In this document: piece by piece, positions 1 through 8,158 of the stretch
How the letters are laid out: every line of letters starts with the position of its first letter
Numbering within the stretch: position 1 is the first letter of the stretch
NCBI GenBank assembly: GCA_019116305.1
Contig: DXBY01000278.1
Span: 1-58,443, forward strand
Origin: Candidatus Ruania gallistercoris
GTDB lineage: Bacteria > Actinomycetota > Actinomycetes > Actinomycetales > Beutenbergiaceae
Length of the DNA stretch: 58,443 bases
Direction of reading: 5' to 3'
The notes under the pieces: model-generated
Told to the model about the DNA's origin: nothing
Database searches by the model: none
What the model saw: only the letters and a program-made list of their open reading frames with translations
Position numbers and translations under genes: made by a program

Positions 1-8
1 CCTGGCTG

Positions 9-1061
9 GTGGACGCCAAACGGGCCCGGTACGGCCTGGCGGTCACTCGCATCCTGCTCGGGATCACCGGGCTGGGACTACTGGCGACCAACTTCCGCAC
101 CCGCTACTACGCCTTCGGCAGCGGTTCCGCCTGGAACGGTGAGGCCGCCCAGCCACTCAGCGACTTCCCACAGATCCCGATCTTCAGCGGATTCCACCGC
201 CTCGCCCTGAATGACACCGCGTTCACCGCCGCCTACCTGGCGCTGGCCGGTCTGGCCGTGCTGGTCACCGTGGGCTGGCGGATGAAGATCGTGCTGCCGG
301 TGTACTTCGTGGCCTGGGTGTCCTTCGTCGAGATGAACGACAGTCTCGGCGATCAGGGCGACAACATGTACCGGATTACCCTGCTGGCACTGTTGTTCGC
401 TGACACTGCCGGCCGCTGGTCCCTGGACGCCCGCCGCCGCGCCCGGCTCCCCGAGGGTGGTACCTGGTGGCAGCGCGCCTGGCGGGGCGGGCCGTTCGTG
501 CCGGCCTGGATCACGAACACCGCGCACAACCTGGTGCTCGTGGCCGTTGCCTGCCACGTCTGCTTCGTCTACGCCTCCGGTGCGCTGTACAAGGCGGGCG
601 GGGAGCCGTGGCAGCACGGCTATGCGATCTACAACCCGCTGCACACCGAGCGGTTCGGCACCTGGCCGGAGCTGAGCGAGCTGTTCACCACCTGGTCCCC
701 GATGGTCACGGCGATCTCGTGGAGCTCGATCATCTTGCAGATGGCGTTCCCGATGATGCTGCTGCGCCGGTTCACCCGCGTGATCGCGCTGGTGGGCATC
801 GGTTCCTTCCACGTGGGTATCGCGATCTTGATGGGGCTGCCGTGGTTCTCCCTGGCGATGATCGCGATCGATGCGATCTTCATCCGGGACGTGACCTGGA
901 GCGCGGTGGGGAAGCGGATCGGCACTGTCTGGCGAGAATCCCGAGCCGGTTCCACCGACCCGGGCCGGCCACCTGACGATGAACCGGATGCCGAACCGGA
1001 GCGCGCCCCGGAATCGGCGACCGTGGACGCCCCCGCTGAATCGGAGACAATGGCGAGATGA
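9..1061 (+). CDS. HTTM-type integral membrane protein (possibly 5'-partial)
   Basis: Encodes about 350 residues with several hydrophobic segments separated by short charged loops, ending in an acidic, proline-rich cytoplasmic-looking tail (last ~45 residues). The pattern of an early DQGDN motif (near residue 115), a long hydrophobic core and a late glycine/proline-rich membrane hairpin resembles the HTTM (vitamin-K-dependent carboxylase-like) membrane family; this is a family-level guess. The first possible start is a GTG at position 9, but the frame stays open to the window edge, so the true start may lie upstream. Its stop overlaps the next gene by ATGA, so the two are almost certainly co-translated. 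Function unknown; a redox or lipid-related membrane role with the next gene is possible. Confidence 0.6.
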   Translation: MDAKRARYGLAVTRILLGITGLGLLATNFRTRYYAFGSGSAWNGEAAQPLSDFPQIPIFSGFHRLALNDTAFTAAYLALAGLAVLVTVGWRMKIVLPVYFVAWVSFVEMNDSLGDQGDNMYRITLLALLFADTAGRWSLDARRRARLPEGGTWWQRAWRGGPFVPAWITNTAHNLVLVAVACHVCFVYASGALYKAGGEPWQHGYAIYNPLHTERFGTWPELSELFTTWSPMVTAISWSSIILQMAFPMMLLRRFTRVIALVGIGSFHVGIAILMGLPWFSLAMIAIDAIFIRDVTWSAVGKRIGTVWRESRAGSTDPGRPPDDEPDAEPERAPESATVDAPAESETMAR

Positions 1062-2539
1062 CTCGCCCCAGTACGGACGCCGTCGTCATCGGATCCGGAC
1101 CGAACGGCCTGGCCGGAGCGGTGACCCTGGCCCGTGCCGGGCTCGAGGTGACCGTGCTGGAGGCGCAGACCGTGCCCGGGGGAGGGGCGCGCACGCTGGA
1201 CTCCGAGCAGGCCGACGGGCTGCGGCGCGACGTCTGCTCGGCGGTGCATGCACTGGCGCTGGCCAGCCCGTTCTTCCGAGACTTCGATCTGCCTGCCCGC
1301 GGGGTGGACCTGGTGGTCCCGGAGATCTCCTACGCGCAACCGCTGGACGGTGGCCGCGCAGCGGTGGCCTACCACTCGCTGGAGCGCACCGCAGCCGAGC
1401 TGGGGGCCGACGGCGGAGCATGGCGTGATCTGTTCGCGCCCCTGGTGGAGCACGAGCGGCTCCTCACCGCGCTGATCCTCGGTAACCGCCGGGAGGTCCC
1501 GCCGGGGCTGCTCACCGGCCCCGGGCTGAAGGCGCTCGGCGCTGCGGCGGCCCGGTTGCTGGAACAAGGCACTCCAGCCTGGAACCTGCGCTTTCGCGGT
1601 GACGAGGCACCGGCACTGTTCTCCGGCGTCGCCGCTCATGCGATCGCCACCCTGCCCTCACTGGCCTCGGCCGGCACCTCCCTGATGCTCGCCACCAACG
1701 CCCACGGCGCCGGCTGGCCGATCCCGGTGGGTGGCTCGCAGGCGATCACTGATGCGCTGATCGCCGACCTGGAGGCCCACGGCGGCCGCGTCATCACCGA
1801 CAGCGAGGTGACCAGCTGGCGCGAGCTGCCACGCGCGCGCACCTATCTGGCCGATCTCGCACCAGCCGGACTGCTGCGGATCTGGGGCGATCGAATGCGA
1901 CCCTCGGTGCGGGACGCACTCGCCCGATTCCGGTACGGCAACGCCGCGGCGAAGGTGGACTTCGTGCTCTCCGGGCCGGTGCCCTGGGCGGATCCGCGGA
2001 TGGCCGCGGCTGGCACGGTGCACGTGGCCGGGAGCCGCGCGGACATGGCCCGCGCCGAGGCCCAGGTGGCCGCCGGAGTACTGCCCGCGCAGCCGATGAT
2101 CCTGTTCAGCGACCCTGCCCTGCACGATCCGGGCCGCCAGGTGGGCGGGCTGCGGCCCGGCTGGGCGTACGCGCACGTGCCGGCCGGCTGCCCGGTGGAC
2201 ATCACCGAGCTGGTCACCACGCAGATCGAACGGTTCGCCCCCGGTTTCCGGGATGTGGTGGTGGCTGCCCGGTGCACGCCTGCGGACCGGATGGTCGAGC
2301 ACAACGCCAACTATGTGCGCGGCGACATCGCCGCCGGCGCGATGACTGCCTGGGGCGTGCTCGCCCGGCCCCGGCTGACCACGAACCCCTACGCCGCCGG
2401 CATCCCCGGGGTGTACCTGTGCTCCCAGTCCACCCCACCGGGTCCAGGCGTGCACGGAATGAGTGGCTGGCACGCCGCCCGGATGGCACTGCAGCAGCGC
2501 TTCGGCCTCCCCGCCCCCGACCTCACGCCGTCCCGCTGA
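1058..2539 (+). CDS. FAD-dependent phytoene-dehydrogenase-like oxidoreductase
   Basis: A 493-residue flavoprotein. The N-terminus carries the Rossmann FAD motif GSGPNG (residues 12-17) followed by the acidic ribose-binding residue in VLEAQ and the GGGARTL segment typical of the phytoene desaturase/NAD(P)-binding amine-oxidase superfamily. The C-terminus has the conserved FAD-closing stretch GVYLCSQSTPPGPGVHGMSG. Length fits the family (about 490-520). It starts at an ATG overlapping the stop of the membrane-protein gene by four bases. No carotenoid genes (crtB, crtE) lie nearby, so carotenoid synthesis is not supported; members of this clade often have unknown substrates. Start and family are well supported; substrate is not. 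Confidence 0.8.
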   Translation: MTRPSTDAVVIGSGPNGLAGAVTLARAGLEVTVLEAQTVPGGGARTLDSEQADGLRRDVCSAVHALALASPFFRDFDLPARGVDLVVPEISYAQPLDGGRAAVAYHSLERTAAELGADGGAWRDLFAPLVEHERLLTALILGNRREVPPGLLTGPGLKALGAAAARLLEQGTPAWNLRFRGDEAPALFSGVAAHAIATLPSLASAGTSLMLATNAHGAGWPIPVGGSQAITDALIADLEAHGGRVITDSEVTSWRELPRARTYLADLAPAGLLRIWGDRMRPSVRDALARFRYGNAAAKVDFVLSGPVPWADPRMAAAGTVHVAGSRADMARAEAQVAAGVLPAQPMILFSDPALHDPGRQVGGLRPGWAYAHVPAGCPVDITELVTTQIERFAPGFRDVVVAARCTPADRMVEHNANYVRGDIAAGAMTAWGVLARPRLTTNPYAAGIPGVYLCSQSTPPGPGVHGMSGWHAARMALQQRFGLPAPDLTPSR

Positions 2540-2788
2540 CCACACGCGAGGCCTTCTGACGGCGTCCCGCTCGCCCGTCCGCTCCGCTCGGCTGACCCTG
2601 CCTTCGCCCTGAGCTGCGGGCGGATCTTCGTGGTCTCGGCCACCAGGAACGACCCGCGTGACCACTCCATGAGACAAATCGGACCGTTCAGGCACCGACT
2701 TGCGAAATGTGCCGAGAATGGCTACCGGCCCGACGCCGGAGGGTACCGACTGCCCGGATCCGGTCCCCCATGGATGCAAGGAGTACAC
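2540..2788 (+). promoter_or_regulatory. Leader region of the tctCBA operon
   Basis: About 250 bases without a supported gene, between the oxidoreductase and the transporter operon. It holds a strong ribosome binding site (AAGGAG, 2778-2783) five bases before a GTG at 2789, which fixes the tctC start. A weak candidate promoter is TTGCGA (2700-2705), 17 bases before TACCGG (2723). No clear operator was seen. Confidence 0.35.
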
Positions 2789-3766
2789 GTGCGCACTACC
2801 CCAGGAACCGGGCGCCGCTCTGCGGCTCGGTGGATTGCGGCGGCCGCGGCCGCAGGCGTTCTGCTCTCCGGATGCGGATCGGCGGGCCCTTACCCGGACG
2901 GCACCGTGGAGCTGATGATCCCGTGGTCCGCCGGCGGTGGCTCCGATCTGTCCGCGCGACTGTTCGTCAGTGAGCTGGAGGAGCCGCTCGAGGCCACCAT
3001 CAGCCCGGTCAACGAGCCCGGTGCGAACGGGGCGATCGGGTGGGGGAGCCTCGCCCAGGCGGACAACGACGGGTACGACCTGGGTTTGTTGACCTACGAC
3101 GTGCTGAGCAACGAGATCCTGGACCCGACCTCACCCACTCTCGAGGACTTCGACATCCTGGCCCAGTACGAGCAGCAGGAGCTGTACTTCTACGTTCCCG
3201 CCGACAGCCCGTACCAGACGGCAGCGGACCTCGAGGGAAGCACCCTGACCGTCGGAACCTCCGGGATGGGTGGGATCGACCACCAGGCACCGGCGGCGCT
3301 GGCCCGCGAGCTGGGCGTGGACTGGGAGTACGTGCCGTTCGACGGTCAGGCCGATGGCCTGACCAACCTGCTCGGCGGGAACATCGATGCCTTCGTCTTC
3401 ACCCCGACGGTGGCGGCCCAGTACGTCGAGGACGGAACGTTGCGCATCGTGGGCACCTTCGCCGATGAACGCACCGAGGAGTACCCGGAGGTCGAGACCT
3501 TCGTCGAGCAGGGGTATGAGGTCCCGCCGATCGCGTCCTTCCGGGGGATCGCGGCGCCGGCCGGGCTCGACGAAGAGACGCGGGCCACCCTGGTGGAGGC
3601 GATCGAGACCACGGTCGAGAATGAGGAGTACCTGGCCGCGGCTGAAGAGGCTGGGAACACCCCGCGGTACCGGTCCGGGGAGGAGTTCGAGGCATACATG
3701 AACGAGCTGCGACCCACGATCGCCGAGCTGCTGCAGGAGATGGGCCTGGCCCAGGCTGCCGGATGA
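2789..3766 (+). CDS. TctC-like tripartite tricarboxylate transporter binding lipoprotein
   Basis: A 325-residue Bug/TctC-family substrate-binding protein. The GTG start at 2789 follows AAGGAG at ideal spacing and gives a clean lipoprotein signal: RR/R-rich n-region, hydrophobic core and lipobox LLSGC with acylated Cys29. Longer frames upstream would bury this signal. The mature part has the family's features: VELMIPWSAGGGSD near the N-terminus, NEPGANGAIGW, and the GTSGMGG loop that contacts the ligand carboxylate in Bug proteins. It is the extracytoplasmic receptor for the TctB/TctA permease that follows with overlapping reading frames. The ligand is probably a small carboxylate, but its identity cannot be read from sequence. 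Confidence 0.88.
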   Translation: MRTTPGTGRRSAARWIAAAAAAGVLLSGCGSAGPYPDGTVELMIPWSAGGGSDLSARLFVSELEEPLEATISPVNEPGANGAIGWGSLAQADNDGYDLGLLTYDVLSNEILDPTSPTLEDFDILAQYEQQELYFYVPADSPYQTAADLEGSTLTVGTSGMGGIDHQAPAALARELGVDWEYVPFDGQADGLTNLLGGNIDAFVFTPTVAAQYVEDGTLRIVGTFADERTEEYPEVETFVEQGYEVPPIASFRGIAAPAGLDEETRATLVEAIETTVENEEYLAAAEEAGNTPRYRSGEEFEAYMNELRPTIAELLQEMGLAQAAG

Positions 3767-4320
3767 CCGGGTCCGACGAACCGGCGGCGGGTCCGGACCG
3801 AGAGTCCGGCCGCGCGCCCGCGAGCGAGTCCATGCTGAAGATCGCCTTTCCGGGCCTGCTGTTCATCTTCGCCGTGGCCATCATCGTGCAGGCGCTGCAG
3901 ATGACCGGGCCGTTGGCCGAGTCCGATGCCCAGCTGTATCCGATCGTGGTGGCGAGCCTGCTGGCGATCGGGTCCCTGGTCACCATCGTGGGTGCAGTCC
4001 GTGGCACCGGCGAGCCGGTACCGGACGTCGCCACCGGAGCCGGCGCCGAGCCGGACGCGGAAGCAGCGCAGGACCGCGGGGGCCGCATGCGGGTGCTCGT
4101 GGTCCTGGCCGCCAGTGTGGCCTACCCGCTGGCTATGCCGGTGCTCGGTTTCCACCTGACCACGGTGGCCTATGCCGCGGGTCTGAGTTACCTGCTGCAG
4201 GAGCACACCTGGCGCGGGCGCGCCCTGGCCGTGGCCACCGGGCTGGGGATCACCCTCTTCTGCCACCTCACGTTCGTGCTCGTGCTGAACGCCAGACTGC
4301 CCGGTGGGGTGATCTTCTGA
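3763..4320 (+). CDS. TctB-family small permease subunit
   Basis: A 185-residue small membrane subunit of a tripartite tricarboxylate transporter. Four hydrophobic segments are visible (about residues 27-47, 57-80, 107-125 and 140-180) with a polar, Glu/Pro-rich loop in the middle, matching TctB in size and topology. It begins with an ATG overlapping the tctC stop by four bases, and its own stop shares one base with the tctA start (TGATG), so subunits are made in a coupled series. Sequence conservation in TctB is low, so the call leans on position between TctC and TctA as well as on topology. Confidence 0.8.
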   Translation: MTGSDEPAAGPDRESGRAPASESMLKIAFPGLLFIFAVAIIVQALQMTGPLAESDAQLYPIVVASLLAIGSLVTIVGAVRGTGEPVPDVATGAGAEPDAEAAQDRGGRMRVLVVLAASVAYPLAMPVLGFHLTTVAYAAGLSYLLQEHTWRGRALAVATGLGITLFCHLTFVLVLNARLPGGVIF

Positions 4321-5825
4321 TGGACCTGGCAGCCACGCTGAGCAACGTGTTCACGCCGGCGAGCCTGATGTGGATCGTGATCGGCGCCTCCGCCGGCATC
4401 ATCGTCGGGGTTATTCCCGGGCTCACCGCCACAGTGGCGATCGCGCTGCTGGTGCCGCTGACCCTGGATCTGGACCCGCTGCACTCGATGCTGATGCTGA
4501 CCGGGATCTTCGCCGGCAGCCAGTACTCCAACTCGATCACCTCGATCATGCTGCGCACCCCGGGCAACCCCGCCGGTGCGGTGACGATCTTCGACGGCTA
4601 CCCGATGGCGCTGAAGGGCCAGGCCGGGCGCGCCATCGGCCTGGGCGCCTGGGCCAGCGCCTTCGGCGGGATCTTCTCGGTGCTGGTGCTGTGGGCGTTC
4701 TCCCAGCTGCTGGCCAGCGTGGCTCTGCAGTTCTCCCCGGTGGAGTACTTTTCCGTCGCAGTCCTCGGCCTGACCACGGCCGTCGCAGTGACCGGCACCT
4801 CGAAGGCCCGCAGCCTCACCGCCACCGCACTGGGGCTGCTGGTCGGCGTGATCGGTACCGATCCGCTGGTGAACCTGCCCCGGTTCACCTTCGGCCTGCC
4901 CGAGCTCCGGCTGGGGGTGCCGTTCCTGGCGGCGATCATCGGGGTGTTCGCGATGGCCGAGGTGATGCGACTGGCAGGAGTCGCCGGGCGCAAGACCAGG
5001 ATGGTGACCACCATCGGCCGGATCCGCCCCTCGTTGGCGGATATGCGGCGCACGTTCCGTCCGGTCCTGCGCGGGTCGGTGATCGGCACGATCGTCGGCA
5101 TCCTGCCCGGGGGTGGGGGAGCGATGGCCTCCTTCATCGCCTACGGCGAGGCCAAGCGGGTCTCGAAGAAGCCGGAGGAGTTCGGCAAGGGTTCGGTGGA
5201 GGGGCTCACCGCCCCGGACGCCGCCGGAAACGGGGTTGCCGGCGGTGCCATGGTGCCGCTGCTCAGCCTGGGCATCCCGGGGGACGCGGCCACGGCGGTG
5301 ATGCTCGGCGCGCTGGTGATCCAGGGCATCACCCCCGGCCCGGCACTGTTCGACGGTCGCGGTGCGGACCTGGTCTACCCGCTCTTCGCCGGGATGCTGC
5401 TGGCGAACATCGCGATGCTGATCATGGGCCTGACCTTGGCCCGCCCGCTGGCCAGTGTGGCGCTGCTGCCGCGCACCATCCTGCTTCCGGCGATCGCCAC
5501 CCTGTCCTTCACCGGTGCGTTCATCGCGACCGGGCAGACCTACCTGCTCTGGGTCACGCTGATCTTCGGGGTGATCGGATACCTGATGGTGCGTTTCGAC
5601 TATCCGGTCGCCGCCCTCGCCCTCGGCCTGGTGCTCGGCCCGATCCTGGAATCCAACCTGCGCCGGGGACTGATGCTGCACGACGGTAACGCCATGGTCT
5701 TCCTGACCCGGCCGATCTCGGCCGGGCTGCTGTTGGCTGCGCTGGTGCTGCTGGTGGTGAGCGTCTGGGGATCCCGGCGCTCCCGGAAGCGGGCGGCGGC
5801 AGCGAAGGAGGCGAGCACCGTATGA
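4320..5825 (+). CDS. TctA-family large permease subunit
   Basis: A 501-residue, strongly hydrophobic permease of the tripartite tricarboxylate transporter family. The two conserved glycine-rich repeats are present: VGVIPGLTATVAIALLVPLT near residue 35 and a second segment with GGGGAMASFIAYGEAKR near residue 265, followed by the hallmark LGIPGDAATAVMLGAL near residue 325. Length equals the usual ~500 residues. Transport is expected to be secondary (cation-coupled), as no ATPase accompanies it. The last codons overlap the following glyoxalase-fold gene by four bases, tying uptake to the catabolic genes downstream. Confidence 0.92.
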   Translation: MDLAATLSNVFTPASLMWIVIGASAGIIVGVIPGLTATVAIALLVPLTLDLDPLHSMLMLTGIFAGSQYSNSITSIMLRTPGNPAGAVTIFDGYPMALKGQAGRAIGLGAWASAFGGIFSVLVLWAFSQLLASVALQFSPVEYFSVAVLGLTTAVAVTGTSKARSLTATALGLLVGVIGTDPLVNLPRFTFGLPELRLGVPFLAAIIGVFAMAEVMRLAGVAGRKTRMVTTIGRIRPSLADMRRTFRPVLRGSVIGTIVGILPGGGGAMASFIAYGEAKRVSKKPEEFGKGSVEGLTAPDAAGNGVAGGAMVPLLSLGIPGDAATAVMLGALVIQGITPGPALFDGRGADLVYPLFAGMLLANIAMLIMGLTLARPLASVALLPRTILLPAIATLSFTGAFIATGQTYLLWVTLIFGVIGYLMVRFDYPVAALALGLVLGPILESNLRRGLMLHDGNAMVFLTRPISAGLLLAALVLLVVSVWGSRRSRKRAAAAKEASTV

Positions 5826-6640
5826 CGGCGCCAGACATCGCCGCCGGGCTCCGGTTCGACCACGTGGTCCTCGGCGTGCGGGACCTGCCGGAGGCCACCG
5901 CCGCGCTGACCGCGGCCGGGCTGCGCCAGGCCGGCGGCGGCCGGCACACCGGCCGAGGCACAGCCAACAGCCTGTTCGCCCTGGCCGAGGGATACCTGGA
6001 GCTGCTCACCGTCACCGATCCGGACCTGGCCCGGTCGCACTCGCCGAATCGCGCCCAGGTAGCCGATGCGCTCGCCACGCACCCGGTCCGCTTGCTCGGG
6101 TTCGCCTTCGGAGTCACTGACGTCGGCGCAACCGGTGCGGCGCTGCAGGCGCAGGGGCAGCATGTCGAGGGCCCGGTTCCGATGACCCGGACCAACCCGG
6201 ACGGCACCGTGCTGACCTGGCGCAACCTCTACGTCGGCGCCACCCAGTGGCGCACCCTGCTGCCGTTCCTGATCACCTGGGACGCACCGCACGACCTGAG
6301 CGAGGCCCACGCGCCCCGGCTGCAGCACGTTGAGCTCGCGGCGGCGCACGATGCTGCGACCTCTCCCTCCGGTGGGCTGCCGGCCGCGCGGCGCGGGTAC
6401 CAGCTGCTCGGCGCCACCCAATCGGCCCCCGACCAGCTGCGCCTCGGCGCCCTCGACCTGAGCATCACCAGCAGCGAGCCCGACGGCGACGAGGGCCTCA
6501 CCCGGATCCAGCTGACCGGCGGGAACCGCCGCAGCGCCATCGGTGCTGGACTGGCGGACGTCCTCACCTGGACCGCATCCGGAGCAGGCACCACTGCCGC
6601 GCCCGGCGCTGCGACCGCACCGCAGACCCCATCCTCCTGA
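5822..6640 (+). CDS. Glyoxalase-like (VOC superfamily) protein
   Basis: A 272-residue protein starting with RFDHVVLGVRDLPEATAAL, the usual opening beta-strand and helix of a VOC/glyoxalase-like module. A conserved segment YLELLTVTDP (around residue 60) fits the larger glyoxalase-like family in which two betaalphabetabetabeta units share one chain; a second related unit begins near residue 160. VOC enzymes bind a metal and act as dioxygenases, isomerases or lyases, so the reaction cannot be named. The start overlaps tctA by four bases, so the protein probably works on the transported substrate or a product of it. A gap of 50 bases with a new ribosome binding site separates it from the next gene. 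Confidence 0.7.
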   Translation: MTAPDIAAGLRFDHVVLGVRDLPEATAALTAAGLRQAGGGRHTGRGTANSLFALAEGYLELLTVTDPDLARSHSPNRAQVADALATHPVRLLGFAFGVTDVGATGAALQAQGQHVEGPVPMTRTNPDGTVLTWRNLYVGATQWRTLLPFLITWDAPHDLSEAHAPRLQHVELAAAHDAATSPSGGLPAARRGYQLLGATQSAPDQLRLGALDLSITSSEPDGDEGLTRIQLTGGNRRSAIGAGLADVLTWTASGAGTTAAPGAATAPQTPSS

Positions 6641-6690
6641 ACCACGCCGCCACCCGGCGGCACCCGGCAGCAACGAAGGGAAACATCACT

Positions 6691-7731
6691 GTGCCAGGCA
6701 CGATGAACGCGCTCGTCCTCAGCGAGCACGGCGACCTCGACCAGCTCGCGGTCGTCGCCGATCACCCACGGCCGCAGCTCCAGCCAGGACACGTCGTCCT
6801 CAAGGTCACCGCCAGCGCCTACAACTACCACGACCTGTTCACGGTCAAGGGCATGCCCGGGATCAAGGTCCCCCTGCCGATCGTGCCGGGTCTGGACGTT
6901 GCCGGCGAGATCGCGGAGGTGGCCGAGGACGTCACCGGCTGGCACACCGGTGATCGGGTGCTGGTTCATCCCCGGCACCCGGAGAAGGGCCTGATGGGCG
7001 AGATGCTCGACGGCGGGATGGCCGAGTACGCCCTGGTGCACGCCAGCCAGCTGATCCGCATCCCGGACGCCGTCACCGACGTCCAGGCCGCGGCGCTCCC
7101 GGTCGCCTACGGCACCGCGCACCGGATGATCATGGGCAAGGGGGAGATCCAGGCCGGGGACAAGGTGCTGATCCTCGGCGCCTCCGGCGGGGTGGGCACC
7201 GCATCGGTGGTGCTCGCCAAGAAGCTCGGTGCCCACGTGATCGCCGCCGCCGGTAGCGCGGAGAAGTGCCAGGCACTGCTGGAGATCGGTGCCGACGAGG
7301 TGATCAACTACCGCGAGGAGGACTTCTACCAGTGGGTGAAGGCCCACTACGGCAAGCCGCACCGGCTCACCGGCGAAGGTGGGGTGGACGTCGTCATCAA
7401 CTTCACCGGTGGCGACACCTGGGCGCCCACTCTGCGCAGTGTGAAGCTCGGCGGCTCGATCCTGGTCTGCGGTGCCACCGCCGGGTACGACCCGAAGGAG
7501 GATCTGCGCTACATCTGGAGCTTCGAGCTGCGCGTGATCGGCTCGAACAGCTTCCGCACTGAGGACTTCGAGGCTCTGCTCGAGCTGTGCGCCAGTGGTG
7601 AGATCGACCCGCCGGTCAGTCATGTCCTCCCGCTCAGCGAGGCGGTCGAGGGGCTGCGCAAGGTCCAGGACCGGGAGGTCCTCGGCAAGATCGTGATCAC
7701 CCCATCCGTGCAGGAGGTCGCCGGTGTCTGA
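6691..7731 (+). CDS. Zinc-independent medium-chain oxidoreductase (quinone reductase/enoyl reductase type)
   Basis: A 346-residue MDR-superfamily enzyme. Residues ~35-115 form the GroES-like domain with the typical NYHD and GLDVAGEIAEV motifs; the NAD(P)H Rossmann site is LGASGGVGTASVVLAKKLGA (near residue 155). The catalytic-zinc cysteine and the four structural-zinc cysteines are absent, and NYHD replaces the cysteine position, so this is a zinc-independent member, probably an NADPH quinone or enoyl reductase rather than an alcohol dehydrogenase. A GTG start at 6691 follows GAAGGGA; an in-frame ATG at 6703 is an alternative. The stop overlaps the thioesterase gene by eight bases. Confidence 0.8.
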   Translation: MPGTMNALVLSEHGDLDQLAVVADHPRPQLQPGHVVLKVTASAYNYHDLFTVKGMPGIKVPLPIVPGLDVAGEIAEVAEDVTGWHTGDRVLVHPRHPEKGLMGEMLDGGMAEYALVHASQLIRIPDAVTDVQAAALPVAYGTAHRMIMGKGEIQAGDKVLILGASGGVGTASVVLAKKLGAHVIAAAGSAEKCQALLEIGADEVINYREEDFYQWVKAHYGKPHRLTGEGGVDVVINFTGGDTWAPTLRSVKLGGSILVCGATAGYDPKEDLRYIWSFELRVIGSNSFRTEDFEALLELCASGEIDPPVSHVLPLSEAVEGLRKVQDREVLGKIVITPSVQEVAGV

Positions 7732-8149
7732 GCAGTCTGCACTCACCGCACAGCAGCTGCAGGAGCGGCTGCGCGAGGCCCCCTTCCACGAGTGGCTCGG
7801 TCTGGAGGTGGTTTCGGTGACCGACACGGCTCTGGAGCTGACGGCCAGCTGGCGTCCGGAGTGGGCGAACTCCACCGGGGTGGCCCACGGCGGCATCCTC
7901 GCCGCACTGCTGGACCTGGCCGCCGACTGGACGTTGGTGGCCACCCAGGGTGCGCCGGCGCCGACGATCGACTTCACCGTGCACTACCTGCGGCCGGCAG
8001 GTCCCGGTGACCTCACTGTGCGGTCCCAGATCGTGCGCGCGGGCCGGTCCCTCACCGTGGCCGAGGCCGAAGTGGTCGACGCCCAGGGCAAGTCCGTGGC
8101 AGTCGGTCGAGGCAGCTACGCCTCGTTCGCCATCCGGCCGAAGGACTGA
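7724..8149 (+). CDS. PaaI-like hotdog thioesterase
   Basis: A 141-residue hotdog-fold protein. The family signature is seen in the middle, where NSTGVAHGGILAALLDLAAD gives the HGG turn and the long central helix with its catalytic acidic residue. A typical PaaI/YbgC-like C-terminal strand (VAVGRGSYASF) follows. Such enzymes hydrolyse acyl- or aryl-CoA esters, often rescuing CoA in catabolic pathways. The gene overlaps the oxidoreductase upstream by eight bases and lies ten bases before an acyl-CoA ligase, so opposite CoA-forming and CoA-releasing activities sit in one operon. Its start at GTG 7724 is chosen because it aligns the N-terminus to the normal length of the family. Confidence 0.8.
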   Translation: MSEQSALTAQQLQERLREAPFHEWLGLEVVSVTDTALELTASWRPEWANSTGVAHGGILAALLDLAADWTLVATQGAPAPTIDFTVHYLRPAGPGDLTVRSQIVRAGRSLTVAEAEVVDAQGKSVAVGRGSYASFAIRPKD

Positions 8150-8158
8150 GACACGGCG

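Noticed and set aside
78..812. Long minus-strand frame opposite the HTTM gene
   Set aside because: Antisense shadow of a GC-rich gene; His/Arg/Gln-rich translation without domains.
2540..2788. Riboswitch in the tctC leader
   Set aside because: No recognisable aptamer core; only a ribosome binding site and a weak promoter could be seen.
4188..5681. 497-codon minus-strand frame opposite tctA
   Set aside because: Low-complexity H/Q/R/G translation that mirrors the third-codon G/C bias of tctA; tctA itself is unmistakable.
6229..7977. 582-codon minus-strand frame opposite the MDR gene
   Set aside because: Spans several plus-strand genes with clear motifs; no domain in the antisense translation.
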